A stretch of DNA of 44,567 nt from Streptococcus mitis subsp. hohhotensis (GCF_020089495.2 NZ_JAIRCA020000017.1:1-44567); one strand, 5' to 3'. Numbered from the stretch's first letter, positions 24,269 to 34,128 are shown. Numbers and translations: made by a program. Notes: generated by a model not told the origin, from the letters alone.

Positions 24269-25087
24269 ATGGTCAAATTGTGGAGACGTTATAAACCCTT
24301 TATCAATGCAGGCGTTCAGGAGTTGATTACCTATCGAGTCAACTTTATTCTCTATCGGATCGGCGATGTCATGGGTGCTTTTGTGGCTTTTTATCTTTGG
24401 AAGGCTGTCTTTGATTCATCGCAGGAGTCTTTGATTCAGGGCTTCAGTATGGCAGATATCACGCTCTACATCATTATGAGTTTTGTGACCAATCTTCTGA
24501 CTAGGTCAGATTCGTCCTTTATGATTGGGGAGGAGGTCAAGGATGGCTCTATTATCATGCGCTTGTTGAGACCAGTGCATTTTGCGGCCTCTTACCTTTT
24601 CACCGAACTTGGCTCTAAGTGGTTGATTTTTATCTCTGTTGGCCTGCCATTTTTAAGTGTTATTGTTTTGATGAAAATCTTATCTGGGCAAGGGATTGTA
24701 GAAGTGCTGGGATTAACTGTCCTTTATCTTTTTAGCTTAACGCTGGCCTATCTGATTAACTTTTTCTTTAATATCTGCTTTGGATTTTCAGCATTTGTAT
24801 TTAAAAATCTTTGGGGATCCAACCTACTTAAGACTTCCATAGTGGCTTTTATGTCTGGAAGTTTGATTCCCTTGGCTTTCTTTCCAAAGGTTGTTTCAGA
24901 TATTCTGTCCTTCTTACCTTTTTCATCCTTGATTTATACTCCGGTCATGATCATTGTTGGGAAATACGATGCCAGTCAGATGATTCAGGCGCTCGCTTTG
25001 CAGTTTTTCTGGCTCTTAGTGATGGTGGGCTTGTCTCAGTTGATTTGGAAACGAGTCCAGTCATTTATCACCATTCAAGGAGGTTAG
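24269..25087 (+). CDS. ABC-2 type permease (COG4587-like)
   Basis: A 272-residue membrane protein with about six helices. The cytoplasmic N-terminus (KLWRRYKPFINAGVQEL) leads into helix 1, and the middle loop holds GEEVKDGSIIMRLLRPVHF, a block shared by this permease family. It lies one base after the ATPase gene and one base before the second permease gene. The heterodimer of the two permeases would form the channel. Confidence 0.88.
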   Translation: MVKLWRRYKPFINAGVQELITYRVNFILYRIGDVMGAFVAFYLWKAVFDSSQESLIQGFSMADITLYIIMSFVTNLLTRSDSSFMIGEEVKDGSIIMRLLRPVHFAASYLFTELGSKWLIFISVGLPFLSVIVLMKILSGQGIVEVLGLTVLYLFSLTLAYLINFFFNICFGFSAFVFKNLWGSNLLKTSIVAFMSGSLIPLAFFPKVVSDILSFLPFSSLIYTPVMIIVGKYDASQMIQALALQFFWLLVMVGLSQLIWKRVQSFITIQGG

Positions 25088-25088
25088 T

Positions 25089-25874
25089 ATGAAAAAATAT
25101 CAACGCATGCATCTGATTTTTATCAGACAGTACATCAAACAAATCATGGAATACAAGGTCGATTTTGTGGTTGGTGTCTTGGGGGTCTTTCTGACTCAAG
25201 GCCTGAACCTCTTATTTCTCAATGTCATCTTTCAACATATTCCATCCCTAGAAGGTTGGACTTTTCAAGAAATTGCCTTTATTTATGGATTTTCCTTGAT
25301 TCCTAAGGGCTTTGACCATCTCTTTTTTGATAATCTCTGGGCGCTAGGGCAACGCTTGGTGCGAAAAGGAGAATTTGATAAGTACCTGACGCGTCCCATC
25401 AATCCTCTCTTCCACATCCTAGTCGAGACCTTTCAGATTGATGCCTTGGGAGAACTCTTGGTCGGTGGTATTTTACTAGCAACAACAGTGACTAGCATTG
25501 CTTGGACTCTTCCAAAATTCTTGCTTTTCCTAGTCTGTATTCCTTTTGCGACCTTGATTTATACTTCCTTGAAAATCGCGACAGCCAGCATCGCTTTTTG
25601 GACCAAGCAGTCAGGAGCCATGATTTACATTTTCTATATGTTTAATGACTTTGCCAAGTATCCGATTTCCATTTACAATTCTCTTCTTCGTTGGTTGATT
25701 AGCTTTATCGTGCCTTTTGCTTTTACGGCCTACTATCCTGCCAGCTATTTCTTGCAGGACAAGGATGTAATCTTTAACATCGGAGGTTTGATGTTGATTT
25801 CCCTTGTTTTCTTTGTCATTTCCCTTAAACTTTGGGATAGGGGGTTAGATGCCTACGAAAGTGCAGGTTCGTAA
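25089..25874 (+). CDS. ABC-2 type permease (COG3694-like)
   Basis: A 261-residue partner permease with about six helices. The loop LVRKGEFDKYLTRPINPLF corresponds to the KDGSIIMRLLRP loop of its neighbour, so the two are ancient paralogues. The RBS GGAGG lies inside the end of the preceding gene. It is the last gene of the operon. Confidence 0.88.
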   Translation: MKKYQRMHLIFIRQYIKQIMEYKVDFVVGVLGVFLTQGLNLLFLNVIFQHIPSLEGWTFQEIAFIYGFSLIPKGFDHLFFDNLWALGQRLVRKGEFDKYLTRPINPLFHILVETFQIDALGELLVGGILLATTVTSIAWTLPKFLLFLVCIPFATLIYTSLKIATASIAFWTKQSGAMIYIFYMFNDFAKYPISIYNSLLRWLISFIVPFAFTAYYPASYFLQDKDVIFNIGGLMLISLVFFVISLKLWDRGLDAYESAGS

Positions 25875-25912
25875 GAGATAAAATAGGATGAGAGTTAAAA
25901 ATTAAATATGTT

Positions 25913-25947
25913 AAAAACAACCGTTGAAAATTATTGCGGTTGTTTTT
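25913..25947 (+). terminator. ABC operon terminator
   Basis: AAAAACAACCG is the exact complement of CGGTTGTTTTT (11 bp, 13-nt loop), 39 nt after the last stop codon. The remaining sequence to 26087 holds no gene that I can support. Confidence 0.88.
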
Positions 25948-26087
25948 AAATGTTTATTGATGTATAAGTTGTATCCATTCCCCTTTTTGTGATTCTGCTA
26001 GTGCTTTAAGTTGATTGCTACTATTTTTGATGGTGTGAATGTTCTGATAATGTACCCCAGCTAACTACGAAAGTTTTTGACTCTATA

Positions 26088-26129
26088 TTTTTAACATGCA
26101 TTAAAAAATAAATTAATGCGTGTTAATTT
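26088..26129 (+). promoter_or_regulatory. Two tandem PsaR/SloR-like operators of prtA
   Basis: Two perfect inverted repeats share one design, 7-bp arms with a 6-nt spacer: TTTTTAA-N6-TTAAAAA (26088-26107) and AAATTAA-N6-TTAATTT (26110-26129). Their centres are 22 bp apart, two helical turns. The second closely resembles the S. mutans SloR element (AATTAA-CTTGAC-TTAATT). It ends 3 bp before the prtA -35. In pneumococcus prtA is repressed by the manganese regulator PsaR, a SloR relative, so PsaR is the likely ligand. Confidence 0.65.
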
Positions 26130-26132
26130 TTC

Positions 26133-26161
26133 TTGACTTAAATTTTTTTAATTGATATACT
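26133..26161 (+). promoter_or_regulatory. prtA promoter
   Basis: TTGACT (26133-26138), a 17-nt spacer and TATACT (26156-26161). The predicted leader is about 135 nt. Confidence 0.8.
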
Positions 26162-26302
26162 ATTTTTCAGAGAGCTAACAATTATATATAAATGTACTAC
26201 TCTATTTCCTAGATAATACTTAGTAAAACTTTTTATAACAAAGGCTAGCAAAGTTAAAGTTTTCTATCTATTGGAAGTTAAATAAATATGTAAGGAATTA
26301 AA

Positions 26303-29300
26303 ATGAAAAAAAGTACAGTATTGTCATTAACCACAGCTGCAGTTATTTTAGCAGCATATGTCCCTAATGAGGTAGTTTTAGCAGACACATCTAGCTCTGA
26401 AGATGCTTTAAATATCTCTGATAAAGAAAAAGTAGTAGATAAACAAAAAGAAAACAAAGAAAAACTTGAAGATATTCATAATGCTATAGAAACTTCAAAG
26501 GATACTGAAGAGAAGAAAACAACAGTTATTGAGGAAAAAGAAGTTGTTAGTAAAGAATCTGTGATAGATAATAAAGCTAACAACGAAAAAGCAACAAGCA
26601 AAAAAGAAGATTCCAATCAATCCAAAGAAGATAAAGTGGACTCGTCTGCAAGTAAAGACTCAGAAAGTTCCAAAAAAGAGGATAAACTTGTCTATATTGC
26701 TGAATTTAAAGATAAAGAATCTGGAGAAAAAGCAATCAAGGAATTATCTAATCTTAAGGATACAAAAGTTTTATATACTTATGATACGGTTTTTAATGGT
26801 GTTGCAATAGAAACAACTCCAGATAATCTGGACAAAATTAAACTAATAGAAGGTATCTCATCGGTTGAACGATCACAAAAAGTCCAGCCAATGATGAATC
26901 ATGCTAGGAAGGAAATTGGAGTTGAAGAGGCAATTGATTACCTAAAATCTATCAATGCTCCATTTGGTAAAAATTTTGATGGTAGAGGTATGGTCATTTC
27001 AAATATCGATACCGGGACAGATTATAGGCATAAGGCCATGAGGATTGATGATGATGCTAAAGGCTCAATGAGATTCAAAAAAGAAGACTTAAAAGGTACT
27101 GATAAAAATTTCTGGTTGAGTGATAAAATCCCTCATGCTTTCAATTATTATAATGGTGGTAAAATCACTGTAGAAAAAGCTGATGATGGAAGCGATTATT
27201 TTGATCCACATGGAATGCATATTGCAGGGATTCTTGCGGGAAATGATACTGAAAAAGATATTAAAAACTTTAACGGAATAGATGGAATTGCGCCTAATGC
27301 ACAGATTTTCTCTTATAAAATGTACTCTGACGCAGGATCTGGCTTCGCAGGAGATGAAACAATGTTTCATGCTATTGAAGATTCGATCAAACACAATGTC
27401 GATGTTGTTTCGGTATCATCTGGCTTTACAGGAACAGGTCTTGTAGGTGAGAAATATTGGGAAGCTATTAGAGCGTTAAGAAAAGCAGGCATTCCAATGG
27501 TTGTAGCTACGGGTAATTATGCGACTTCTGCTTCAAGTTCTTCATGGGATTTAGTGGCAAATAATAATCTGAAAATGACAGATACTGGAAATGTAACGCG
27601 AACTGCAGCACATGAAGATGCGATAGCGGTCGCTTCTGCTAAAAATCAGACAGTTGAGTTTGATAAAGTCAACATAGGTGGAGAAAATTTTAAATACAGA
27701 AATATAGGAGCCTTTTTTGATAAGAATAAAATCACAGCAAATGAAGACGGTTCAAAAGCTCCTAGTAAATTAAACTTTGTATATATAGGCAAAGGTCAAG
27801 ACCAAGATTTGATAGGATTGGATCTTAAGGGCAAAATTGCAGTAATGGATCGAATTTATACCAAGGATTTAAAAGATGCTTTTAAAAGAGCAACGGATAA
27901 GGGCGCACGCGCCATTATGGTTGTAAATACTGTCAATTACTACAATAGAGATAATTGGACAGAGCTCCCAGCTATGGGATATGAGGAGGATGAAGGAACT
28001 ACTAGTCAAGTTTTCTCAATTTCAGGCGATGATGGTGTAAAGTTATGGAACATGATTAACCCTGATAAAAAAACTGAGGTTAAAAGAAATAGTAAGGAAG
28101 ATTTCAAAGATAAATTGGAGCAATACTATCCAATTGATATGGCAAGCTATAATTCTAATAAACCGAATGTAGGTGATGAAAAAGAAATTGACTTTAAGTT
28201 TGCACCTGACACAGACAAAGAATTGTATAAAGAAGATATTATAGTCCCAGCAGGATCCACATCTTGGGGACCGAGAACAGATTTGCTTTTAAAACCTGAT
28301 GTCTCAGCACCAGGTAAAAATATTAAATCCACTCTCAATGTCATTAATGGGAAATCAACTTATGGCTATATGTCAGGAACTAGTATGGCAACTCCAATCG
28401 TGGCAGCTTCTACTGTTTTGATTAGGCCAAAGTTAAAGGAAATGCTTGAAAGACCTGTGTTGAAAAATCTTGAGGGAGATGACAAAATAGACCTTACAAG
28501 TCTTACAAAAATTGCCCTACAAAATACTGCACGGCCTATGATGGATGCGACTTCTTGGAAAGAAAAAAGTCAATACTTTGCATCACCTAGACAACAGGGA
28601 GCAGGGCTAATTAATGTTGCCAATGCTTTGAGAAATGAAGTTGTAGCGACTTTCAAAAACACGGATTCTAAAGGGTTGGTAAACTCTTATGGTTCTATTT
28701 CTCTTAAAGAAATAAAAGGAGATAAAAAATATTTTACAATTAAGCTTCACAATACATCAAACAGACCTTTAACCTTTAAAGTTTCAGCATCAGCGGTAAC
28801 TACAGATGCTCTAACTGACAGACTCAAACTGGATGAAACATACAAAGACGAAAAATCTCCAGATGGGAAGCAAATTGTTCCAGAAATTCACCCAGAAAAA
28901 GTCAAAGGAGCAAATATTACATTTGAGCATGACACTTTCACTATAGGCCCAAATTCTAGCTTTGATTTAAATGCGGTTATAAACGTTGGAGAGGCTAAAA
29001 ATAAAAATAAATTTGTAGAATCATTTATTCATTTTGAGTCAGTGGAAGAAATGGAAGCTCTAAACTCCAACGGGAAGAAAACAAATTTCCAACCTTCTTT
29101 ATCGATGCCTCTAATGGGATTTGCTGGGGATTGGAACCACGAACCAATCCTTGATAAATGGGCCTGGGAAGAAGGTTCAAAATCAAAAACAATGGAAGGT
29201 TATGATGATGATGGTAAACCAAAAATTCCAGGAACCTTAAATAAGGGAATTGGTGGAGAACATGGTATAGATAAATTTAATCCAGCAGGAGTTATACAAA

Positions 29301-32300
29301 ATAGAAAAGATAAAAATACAACATCCCTAGATCAAAATCCAGAATTATTTGCTTTCAATAACGAAGGGATCAACGCACCATCATCAAGTGGTTCTAATAT
29401 TGCTAAAATTTATCCTTTAGATTCAAATGGAAATCCTCAAGATGCTCAACTTGAGAGAGGATTAACCCCTTCTCCACTTGTATTAAGAAGTGCAGAAGAA
29501 GGAATGATTTCAATAGTAAATACAAATAAAGAGGGAGAAAATCAAAGAGACTTAAAAGTCATTTCGAGAGAACACTTTGTTAAAGGAATTTTAAACTCTA
29601 AAAGAAATGATGCAAAGGGAATCAAATCTTCTAAGCTAAAAGTTTGGGGCGACTTGAAATGGGATGGACTCATCTATAATCCTAGAGGGAAAGAAGAAAA
29701 TGCACCAGAAAGCAAGGATACCAAAGATCCAGCTACTAGGATAAGAGGTCAATTTGAACCGATTGCGGAAGGTCAATATTTCTATAAATTTAAATATAGA
29801 TTAACTAAAGATTACCCATGGCAGGTTTCCTATATTCCTGTAAAAATTGATAACACAGCCCCTAAGATTGTTTCGGTTGATTTTTCAAATCCTGAAAAAA
29901 TTAAGCTGATTACAAAGGATACTTATCACAAGGTAAAAGATCAATACAAGAATGAAACTCTATTTGCGAGAGATCAAAAAGAACATCCTGAAAAATTTGA
30001 CGAGATTGCAAACGAAGTTTGGTATGCCGGCGCCGCTCTGGTTAATGAAGATGGAGAAGTTGAGAAAAATCTTGAAGTAACTTATGCAGGTGAGGGTCAA
30101 GGAAGAAATAGGAAACTTGACAAAGACGGAAATACCATTTATGAAATTAATGGTGCAGGAGATTTAAGAGGAAAAATCATTGAAGTCATTGCACTAGATG
30201 GCTCTAGCAATTTCACAAAGATTCATAGAATTAAATTTGCTGATCATGCTGATGAAAAGGGGATGATTTCCTATTATCTAGTAGATCCTGATCAAGATTC
30301 ATCTAAATACCAAAAGCTTGGCGAGATTGCTGAATCTAAATTTAAAAATTTAGGAAATGTTATAGACGATAGTCTTAAAAAAGATACAACTGAAGTAGAA
30401 CATCATCAAGAAAATGAAGAATCTATAGAAGAAAAATCTAGTTTGACTATTCATAAAACTATTTCAACAATTAGAGAGTTTGAAAGTAAAGACTTGAAGA
30501 AACTCATTAAAAAGAAATTTAGAGAAGTTGATGACTTTACAAGTGAAACTGGTAAGAGGACAGAAGAATACGATTATAAATACGATGATAAGGGAAATAT
30601 CATTGCTTATGACGATGGTAGCGCCTTAGAATATGAAACTGAAAAACTTGACGAAATCAAATCAAAAATTTATGGTGTTCTAAGCCCGTCTAAAGATGGA
30701 CACTTTGAAATTCTTGGAAAGATAAGTAATGTTTCTAAAAATGCCAAGGTATATTATGGTAATAAATATAAATCGATAGAAATCAAAACGACCAAGTATG
30801 ATTCCCACTCAAAAACGATGACATTTGATTTATACGCTAATATTAATGATATTGTGGATGGATTAGCTTTTTCAGGCGATATGAGATTCTTTGTTAAAGA
30901 TGATGATCAGATAAAAGCTGAAACTAAAATTAGAATGCCTGAAAAAAATAAGGAAACTAAAACAGAATATCCCTATGCATCAAGTTATGGGAATGTAATA
31001 GAATTAGGAGAAGGAGATCTTTCAAAAAACAAACCAAACAATTTAACGGACATGGAATCTGGTAAAATCTATTCTGATTCAGAAAAACAACAATATCTGT
31101 TAAAAGATAACATTATTCTAAGAAAAGGCTATGCACTAAAAGTGACTACCTATAATCCTGGAAAAACGGATATGTTAGAAGGAAATGGAGTCTATAACAA
31201 GGAAGATATAGCAAAAATCCAAAAGACCAATCCTAATCTAAGAGTCCTTTCAGAAAAAATAATTTATGCTGATAGTAGAAATGTTGAAGATGGAAGAAGT
31301 ACTCAATCCGTATTAATGTCGGCTTTAGACGGCTTTAACATTGTAAGATATCAAGTGTTTACCTTTAAAATGAATGATAAAGGGGAGGCAATCGATAAAG
31401 ATGGAAATCTTGTGACAGATTCTTCTAAACTTGTATTATTTGGTAAGGATGGTAAAGAGTACACTGGGGAGGATAAATCCAATGTAGAAGCTATAAAAGA
31501 AGATGGTTCTACGTTATTTATTGATGCAAAACCAGTAAACCTTTCAATGGACAAGAACTACTTTAATCCATCTAAATCTAATAAAATTTATGTACGAAAT
31601 CCAGAATTTTATTTAAGAGGTAAGATTTCTGATAAGGGTGGTTTTAACTGGGAGTTGAGAGTTAATGAATCGGTTGTAGATAATTATTTAATCTACGGAG
31701 ATTTACACATTGATAACACTAGAGATTTTAACATTAAGCTTAATGTTAAAGACGGTGACATCATGGACTGGGGGATGAAAGACTATAAAGCAAACGGATT
31801 TCCAGATAAGGTAACTGATATGGATGGAAATGTTTATCTTCAAACTGGCTATAGTGATTTGAATGCGAAAGCGGTTGGAGTACACTATCAATTTTTATAT
31901 GATAATGTTAAACCAGAAGTAAACATTGATCCAAAAGGAAATACTAGTATCGAATATGCTAACGGAAAATCTGTAGTTTTTAACATCAATGATAAGAGAA
32001 ATAATGGATTCAATGGTGAGATTCAAGAACGACATATTTATGTAAATGGAAAAGAATACAAATCATTGGATGATATTAAACAACTAACAGATAAGACACT
32101 CAACATTAAGATTCTTGTAAAAGATTTTGCAAGAAATACGACCGTAAAAGAATTCATTTTAAACAAAGATACGGGAGAGGTAAGCGAACTAAAACCTCAT
32201 ACGGTAACTGTGACCATTCAAAATGGAAAAGAAATGAGTTCTAAGATAGTGTCGGAAGAAGATTTCATTTTACCTGTCTATAAGGGGGAATTAGAAAAAG

Positions 32301-32878
32301 GCTATCAATTTGATGGCTGGGAAATGTCTGGTGTCGAAGGGAAAAAAGATGCTGGTTATGTTATTAATCTATCAAAAGATACCCTTATAAAACCTGTATT
32401 CAAGAAAATAGAGGAGAAAAAAGAAGAGGAGAATAAACCTACTTTTGATGTATCCAAAAAGAAAGATAACCCACAGGCAAATCCTAGTCAATTAGATGAA
32501 AGTCACAGAAAAGAAGACTTACAAAGAGAAAATCATTCACACAAATCTGATTCAACTAAAGATGTCAAAACTACAGTTCCTGTACAAGTAAATTATAGTC
32601 AATTAGATGAAAGTCAAAGATCTGATTCAACTAAGGATGTTACAGCTCCAGTTCCTGATAAAAATGATAAAAACTTTGAAAATAAGAAGGAAGTTTATCT
32701 TAATGAACCAGAGAATATAGCTAATAAACATACCAATATCGATAGTAAATCGGATACTAACCATTCTGATAGATTGCCAAAAACCGGAACAGTTAGCGAA
32801 GTCTTCACGTCATTAGTTGCCGGAATAATGTTTACTGTAGGTGCATTTCTTGGATTGAAGAAAAAAGATCAAGATTAG
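26303..32878 (+). CDS. prtA: Cell-wall subtilisin-like serine protease PrtA
   Basis: A 2191-residue cell-envelope protease. In order: a signal peptide cleaved after about Ala27; a Lys/Glu/Ser-rich prodomain to about 200; and a subtilase domain with catalytic Asp236 (SNIDTGTD), His303 (DPHGMHIAG) and Ser694 (SGTSMATPIVA), interrupted by a protease-associated insert (about 470-610). After this come Fn3-like and other beta domains, an InlB-type beta-grasp repeat near 1985-2050, a Lys/Asp-rich spacer with a near-repeat (SQLDES...SDSTKDV twice), and the sorting signal LPKTG (2158-2162) with a hydrophobic stretch and KKKDQD tail. Pneumococcal PrtA is a virulence factor and vaccine candidate that acts on host proteins. 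All catalytic residues are intact. Codon use is AT-rich. Confidence 0.96.
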   Translation: MKKSTVLSLTTAAVILAAYVPNEVVLADTSSSEDALNISDKEKVVDKQKENKEKLEDIHNAIETSKDTEEKKTTVIEEKEVVSKESVIDNKANNEKATSKKEDSNQSKEDKVDSSASKDSESSKKEDKLVYIAEFKDKESGEKAIKELSNLKDTKVLYTYDTVFNGVAIETTPDNLDKIKLIEGISSVERSQKVQPMMNHARKEIGVEEAIDYLKSINAPFGKNFDGRGMVISNIDTGTDYRHKAMRIDDDAKGSMRFKKEDLKGTDKNFWLSDKIPHAFNYYNGGKITVEKADDGSDYFDPHGMHIAGILAGNDTEKDIKNFNGIDGIAPNAQIFSYKMYSDAGSGFAGDETMFHAIEDSIKHNVDVVSVSSGFTGTGLVGEKYWEAIRALRKAGIPMVVATGNYATSASSSSWDLVANNNLKMTDTGNVTRTAAHEDAIAVASAKNQTVEFDKVNIGGENFKYRNIGAFFDKNKITANEDGSKAPSKLNFVYIGKGQDQDLIGLDLKGKIAVMDRIYTKDLKDAFKRATDKGARAIMVVNTVNYYNRDNWTELPAMGYEEDEGTTSQVFSISGDDGVKLWNMINPDKKTEVKRNSKEDFKDKLEQYYPIDMASYNSNKPNVGDEKEIDFKFAPDTDKELYKEDIIVPAGSTSWGPRTDLLLKPDVSAPGKNIKSTLNVINGKSTYGYMSGTSMATPIVAASTVLIRPKLKEMLERPVLKNLEGDDKIDLTSLTKIALQNTARPMMDATSWKEKSQYFASPRQQGAGLINVANALRNEVVATFKNTDSKGLVNSYGSISLKEIKGDKKYFTIKLHNTSNRPLTFKVSASAVTTDALTDRLKLDETYKDEKSPDGKQIVPEIHPEKVKGANITFEHDTFTIGPNSSFDLNAVINVGEAKNKNKFVESFIHFESVEEMEALNSNGKKTNFQPSLSMPLMGFAGDWNHEPILDKWAWEEGSKSKTMEGYDDDGKPKIPGTLNKGIGGEHGIDKFNPAGVIQNRKDKNTTSLDQNPELFAFNNEGINAPSSSGSNIAKIYPLDSNGNPQDAQLERGLTPSPLVLRSAEEGMISIVNTNKEGENQRDLKVISREHFVKGILNSKRNDAKGIKSSKLKVWGDLKWDGLIYNPRGKEENAPESKDTKDPATRIRGQFEPIAEGQYFYKFKYRLTKDYPWQVSYIPVKIDNTAPKIVSVDFSNPEKIKLITKDTYHKVKDQYKNETLFARDQKEHPEKFDEIANEVWYAGAALVNEDGEVEKNLEVTYAGEGQGRNRKLDKDGNTIYEINGAGDLRGKIIEVIALDGSSNFTKIHRIKFADHADEKGMISYYLVDPDQDSSKYQKLGEIAESKFKNLGNVIDDSLKKDTTEVEHHQENEESIEEKSSLTIHKTISTIREFESKDLKKLIKKKFREVDDFTSETGKRTEEYDYKYDDKGNIIAYDDGSALEYETEKLDEIKSKIYGVLSPSKDGHFEILGKISNVSKNAKVYYGNKYKSIEIKTTKYDSHSKTMTFDLYANINDIVDGLAFSGDMRFFVKDDDQIKAETKIRMPEKNKETKTEYPYASSYGNVIELGEGDLSKNKPNNLTDMESGKIYSDSEKQQYLLKDNIILRKGYALKVTTYNPGKTDMLEGNGVYNKEDIAKIQKTNPNLRVLSEKIIYADSRNVEDGRSTQSVLMSALDGFNIVRYQVFTFKMNDKGEAIDKDGNLVTDSSKLVLFGKDGKEYTGEDKSNVEAIKEDGSTLFIDAKPVNLSMDKNYFNPSKSNKIYVRNPEFYLRGKISDKGGFNWELRVNESVVDNYLIYGDLHIDNTRDFNIKLNVKDGDIMDWGMKDYKANGFPDKVTDMDGNVYLQTGYSDLNAKAVGVHYQFLYDNVKPEVNIDPKGNTSIEYANGKSVVFNINDKRNNGFNGEIQERHIYVNGKEYKSLDDIKQLTDKTLNIKILVKDFARNTTVKEFILNKDTGEVSELKPHTVTVTIQNGKEMSSKIVSEEDFILPVYKGELEKGYQFDGWEMSGVEGKKDAGYVINLSKDTLIKPVFKKIEEKKEEENKPTFDVSKKKDNPQANPSQLDESHRKEDLQRENHSHKSDSTKDVKTTVPVQVNYSQLDESQRSDSTKDVTAPVPDKNDKNFENKKEVYLNEPENIANKHTNIDSKSDTNHSDRLPKTGTVSEVFTSLVAGIMFTVGAFLGLKKKDQD

Positions 32879-32925
32879 GACAAAAGCTATAGAAATATGG
32901 TTTGTTTACTGAGATTAGATAGTGT

Positions 32926-33143
32926 GGTGATGAAATAATTTTGTGAAAATAGCCATCTATAACTCAATTATTTAGTTTACTTTACTATTGATACTCTTTT
33001 TGAGTTATTAATGGACTTAGTTTCGATAACTAATGAGTTGATTGAAAAGGTTAATATTGACAAATAGTGATCACATTGATTAGATAATAAAGTCTTTCAA
33101 AATTTAAAGGTTACTTTATTTAATAGAGGTGATGAAATAATTT
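32926..33143 (+). repeat. 16-bp direct repeats flanking about 186 bp
   Basis: GGTGATGAAATAATTT occurs at 32926-32941 and again at 33128-33143, both followed within 2-3 bases by GTGAA. The interval has no gene. The second copy leads straight into the terminator at 33151, so an ancestral prtA 3' end may have been duplicated or split by an insertion. Confidence 0.55.
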
Positions 33144-33150
33144 CAGTGAA

Positions 33151-33188
33151 GGAATTAAGTAGCGTTTGGTTGCTTAATTCCTTTTTAT
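33151..33188 (+). terminator. Probable prtA terminator
   Basis: GGAATTAAG (33151-33159) pairs perfectly with CTTAATTCC (33173-33181), followed by TTTTTATTT. It lies about 270 nt past the prtA stop codon. Confidence 0.7.
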
Positions 33189-33276
33189 TTGGAAGGTAGT
33201 TTTTCACCTGCTTCCTTATTTTATCGCTATTATTCAACCACTTAGACCGATATAGAGACCAGATAGGCAAAAGACC

Positions 33277-33305
33277 TTGTTCTTGGAACTGCCCTCTGCT
33301 ATAAT
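33277..33305 (+). promoter_or_regulatory. Promoter of the LiaF-like gene
   Basis: TTGTTC (33277-33282), a 17-nt spacer and TATAAT (33300-33305), 73 nt before the start codon. Confidence 0.65.
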
Positions 33306-33378
33306 GATTTTTGTAAGGGACGTGAGGGGGTAGTATTAGATAACTCAAGTTCCTAAAAAAGAAATTGGAGATAAAGAA

Positions 33379-33687
33379 ATGAAAAAATTATTGGGGATTG
33401 TATTTTTAGTAGCAGCAACGACAGTATTGTATTTTGGTTCTATTGGCTGGCCAAGTTTGGATGTCAACCTCTGGTCACTGATTCCTGTAGGCTTGTTCCT
33501 CTATTTTACCCTAGAGAATCTTTTGAAAAAGGATTACAAGGCTAGTCTGATGTGTCTGATTATTGCCTTTATCATTGCGAATGCAATTTTGGATCTGTTG
33601 CCAATTTCAAGTGGCCTGGTGATTGGTGCAGGTGTGCTAGCTTGTGTAGGTATTGGTTATCTATTTCCGGATAAAGAAGGAAAATAG
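33379..33687 (+). CDS. Small membrane protein with a LiaI/LiaF-like transmembrane region
   Basis: A 102-residue protein with about four predicted helices (residues 5-20, 30-45, 55-72, 78-95) and short charged loops (ENLLKKDYKA). The pattern W-(P/S)-x-x-x-x-x-x-W-S-L-(I/L)-P-(V/L)-G before helix 2 resembles the N-terminal membrane part of LiaF and LiaI, the cell-envelope stress proteins. It lacks the C-terminal soluble domain of LiaF. The RBS is GGAGA. It is a single gene, and a function in envelope stress is only suggested by the resemblance. Confidence 0.75.
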   Translation: MKKLLGIVFLVAATTVLYFGSIGWPSLDVNLWSLIPVGLFLYFTLENLLKKDYKASLMCLIIAFIIANAILDLLPISSGLVIGAGVLACVGIGYLFPDKEGK

Positions 33688-33713
33688 GAATTGATGAAAA
33701 AATAGATAAAGAA

Positions 33714-33756
33714 AAAACACTTCAATCATTGTATTTTAGTTTGATTGAGGTGTTTT
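33714..33756. terminator. Bidirectional terminator between convergent genes
   Basis: AAAACACTTCAATCA and TGATTGAGGTGTTTT pair over 15 positions with one G-T wobble and a 13-nt loop. T runs follow in both directions. Confidence 0.88.
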
Positions 33757-33768
33757 CGATTTAGTTTT

Positions 33769-34122
33769 TTATTTCTGAGCCATCAATTCAACAATCATCT
33801 CGATATACATGATAAGGATCACTAAGAATCCTGCACGCCAGAAGAATTTGATGAATTTAGGATAGTAAAAGCTACGTTTTTTCAAAAGGAAGAAAAAGAC
33901 GAGAATAATAGCTAGGACTGAGAGGGCTAGCCCCAGTCTAGGGAGGAAATTATGGGTGAAGGTTTTAGCTGTAATCAAGTAATACTCAAATACCAAGACC
34001 GGAAAAGCTAAATCCGCAAAGTTTCGTCCTAGTTTTTTTAATCTAAAAAGTTTGGTTATGATAATGCAGACTACTAAGGTCAGTATCAATAATAAAATAG
34101 ATGCTAATTTCATTAAAATCAT
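33769..34122 (-). CDS. DUF3397-like four-helix membrane protein
   Basis: A 117-residue protein counted from the ATG at 34122; a second ATG two codons upstream touches the -10 box and is unlikely to be transcribed. It has four predicted helices (about 6-25, 35-55, 62-80, 92-113) and a Lys/Arg-rich loop (KLFRLKKLGRNF), as in streptococcal DUF3397 proteins. No function is known for the family. It is convergent with the LiaF-like gene and divergent from mnmL, and its own promoter predicts a leaderless mRNA. Confidence 0.72.
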   Translation of the reverse strand: MILMKLASILLLILTLVVCIIITKLFRLKKLGRNFADLAFPVLVFEYYLITAKTFTHNFLPRLGLALSVLAIILVFFFLLKKRSFYYPKFIKFFWRAGFLVILIMYIEMIVELMAQK

Positions 34123-34128
34123 ATCCAT

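Noticed and set aside
33097..33348. An 83-codon minus-strand ORF between prtA and the LiaF-like gene
   Set aside because: It has no RBS and overlaps the prtA terminator and the promoter of the next gene.
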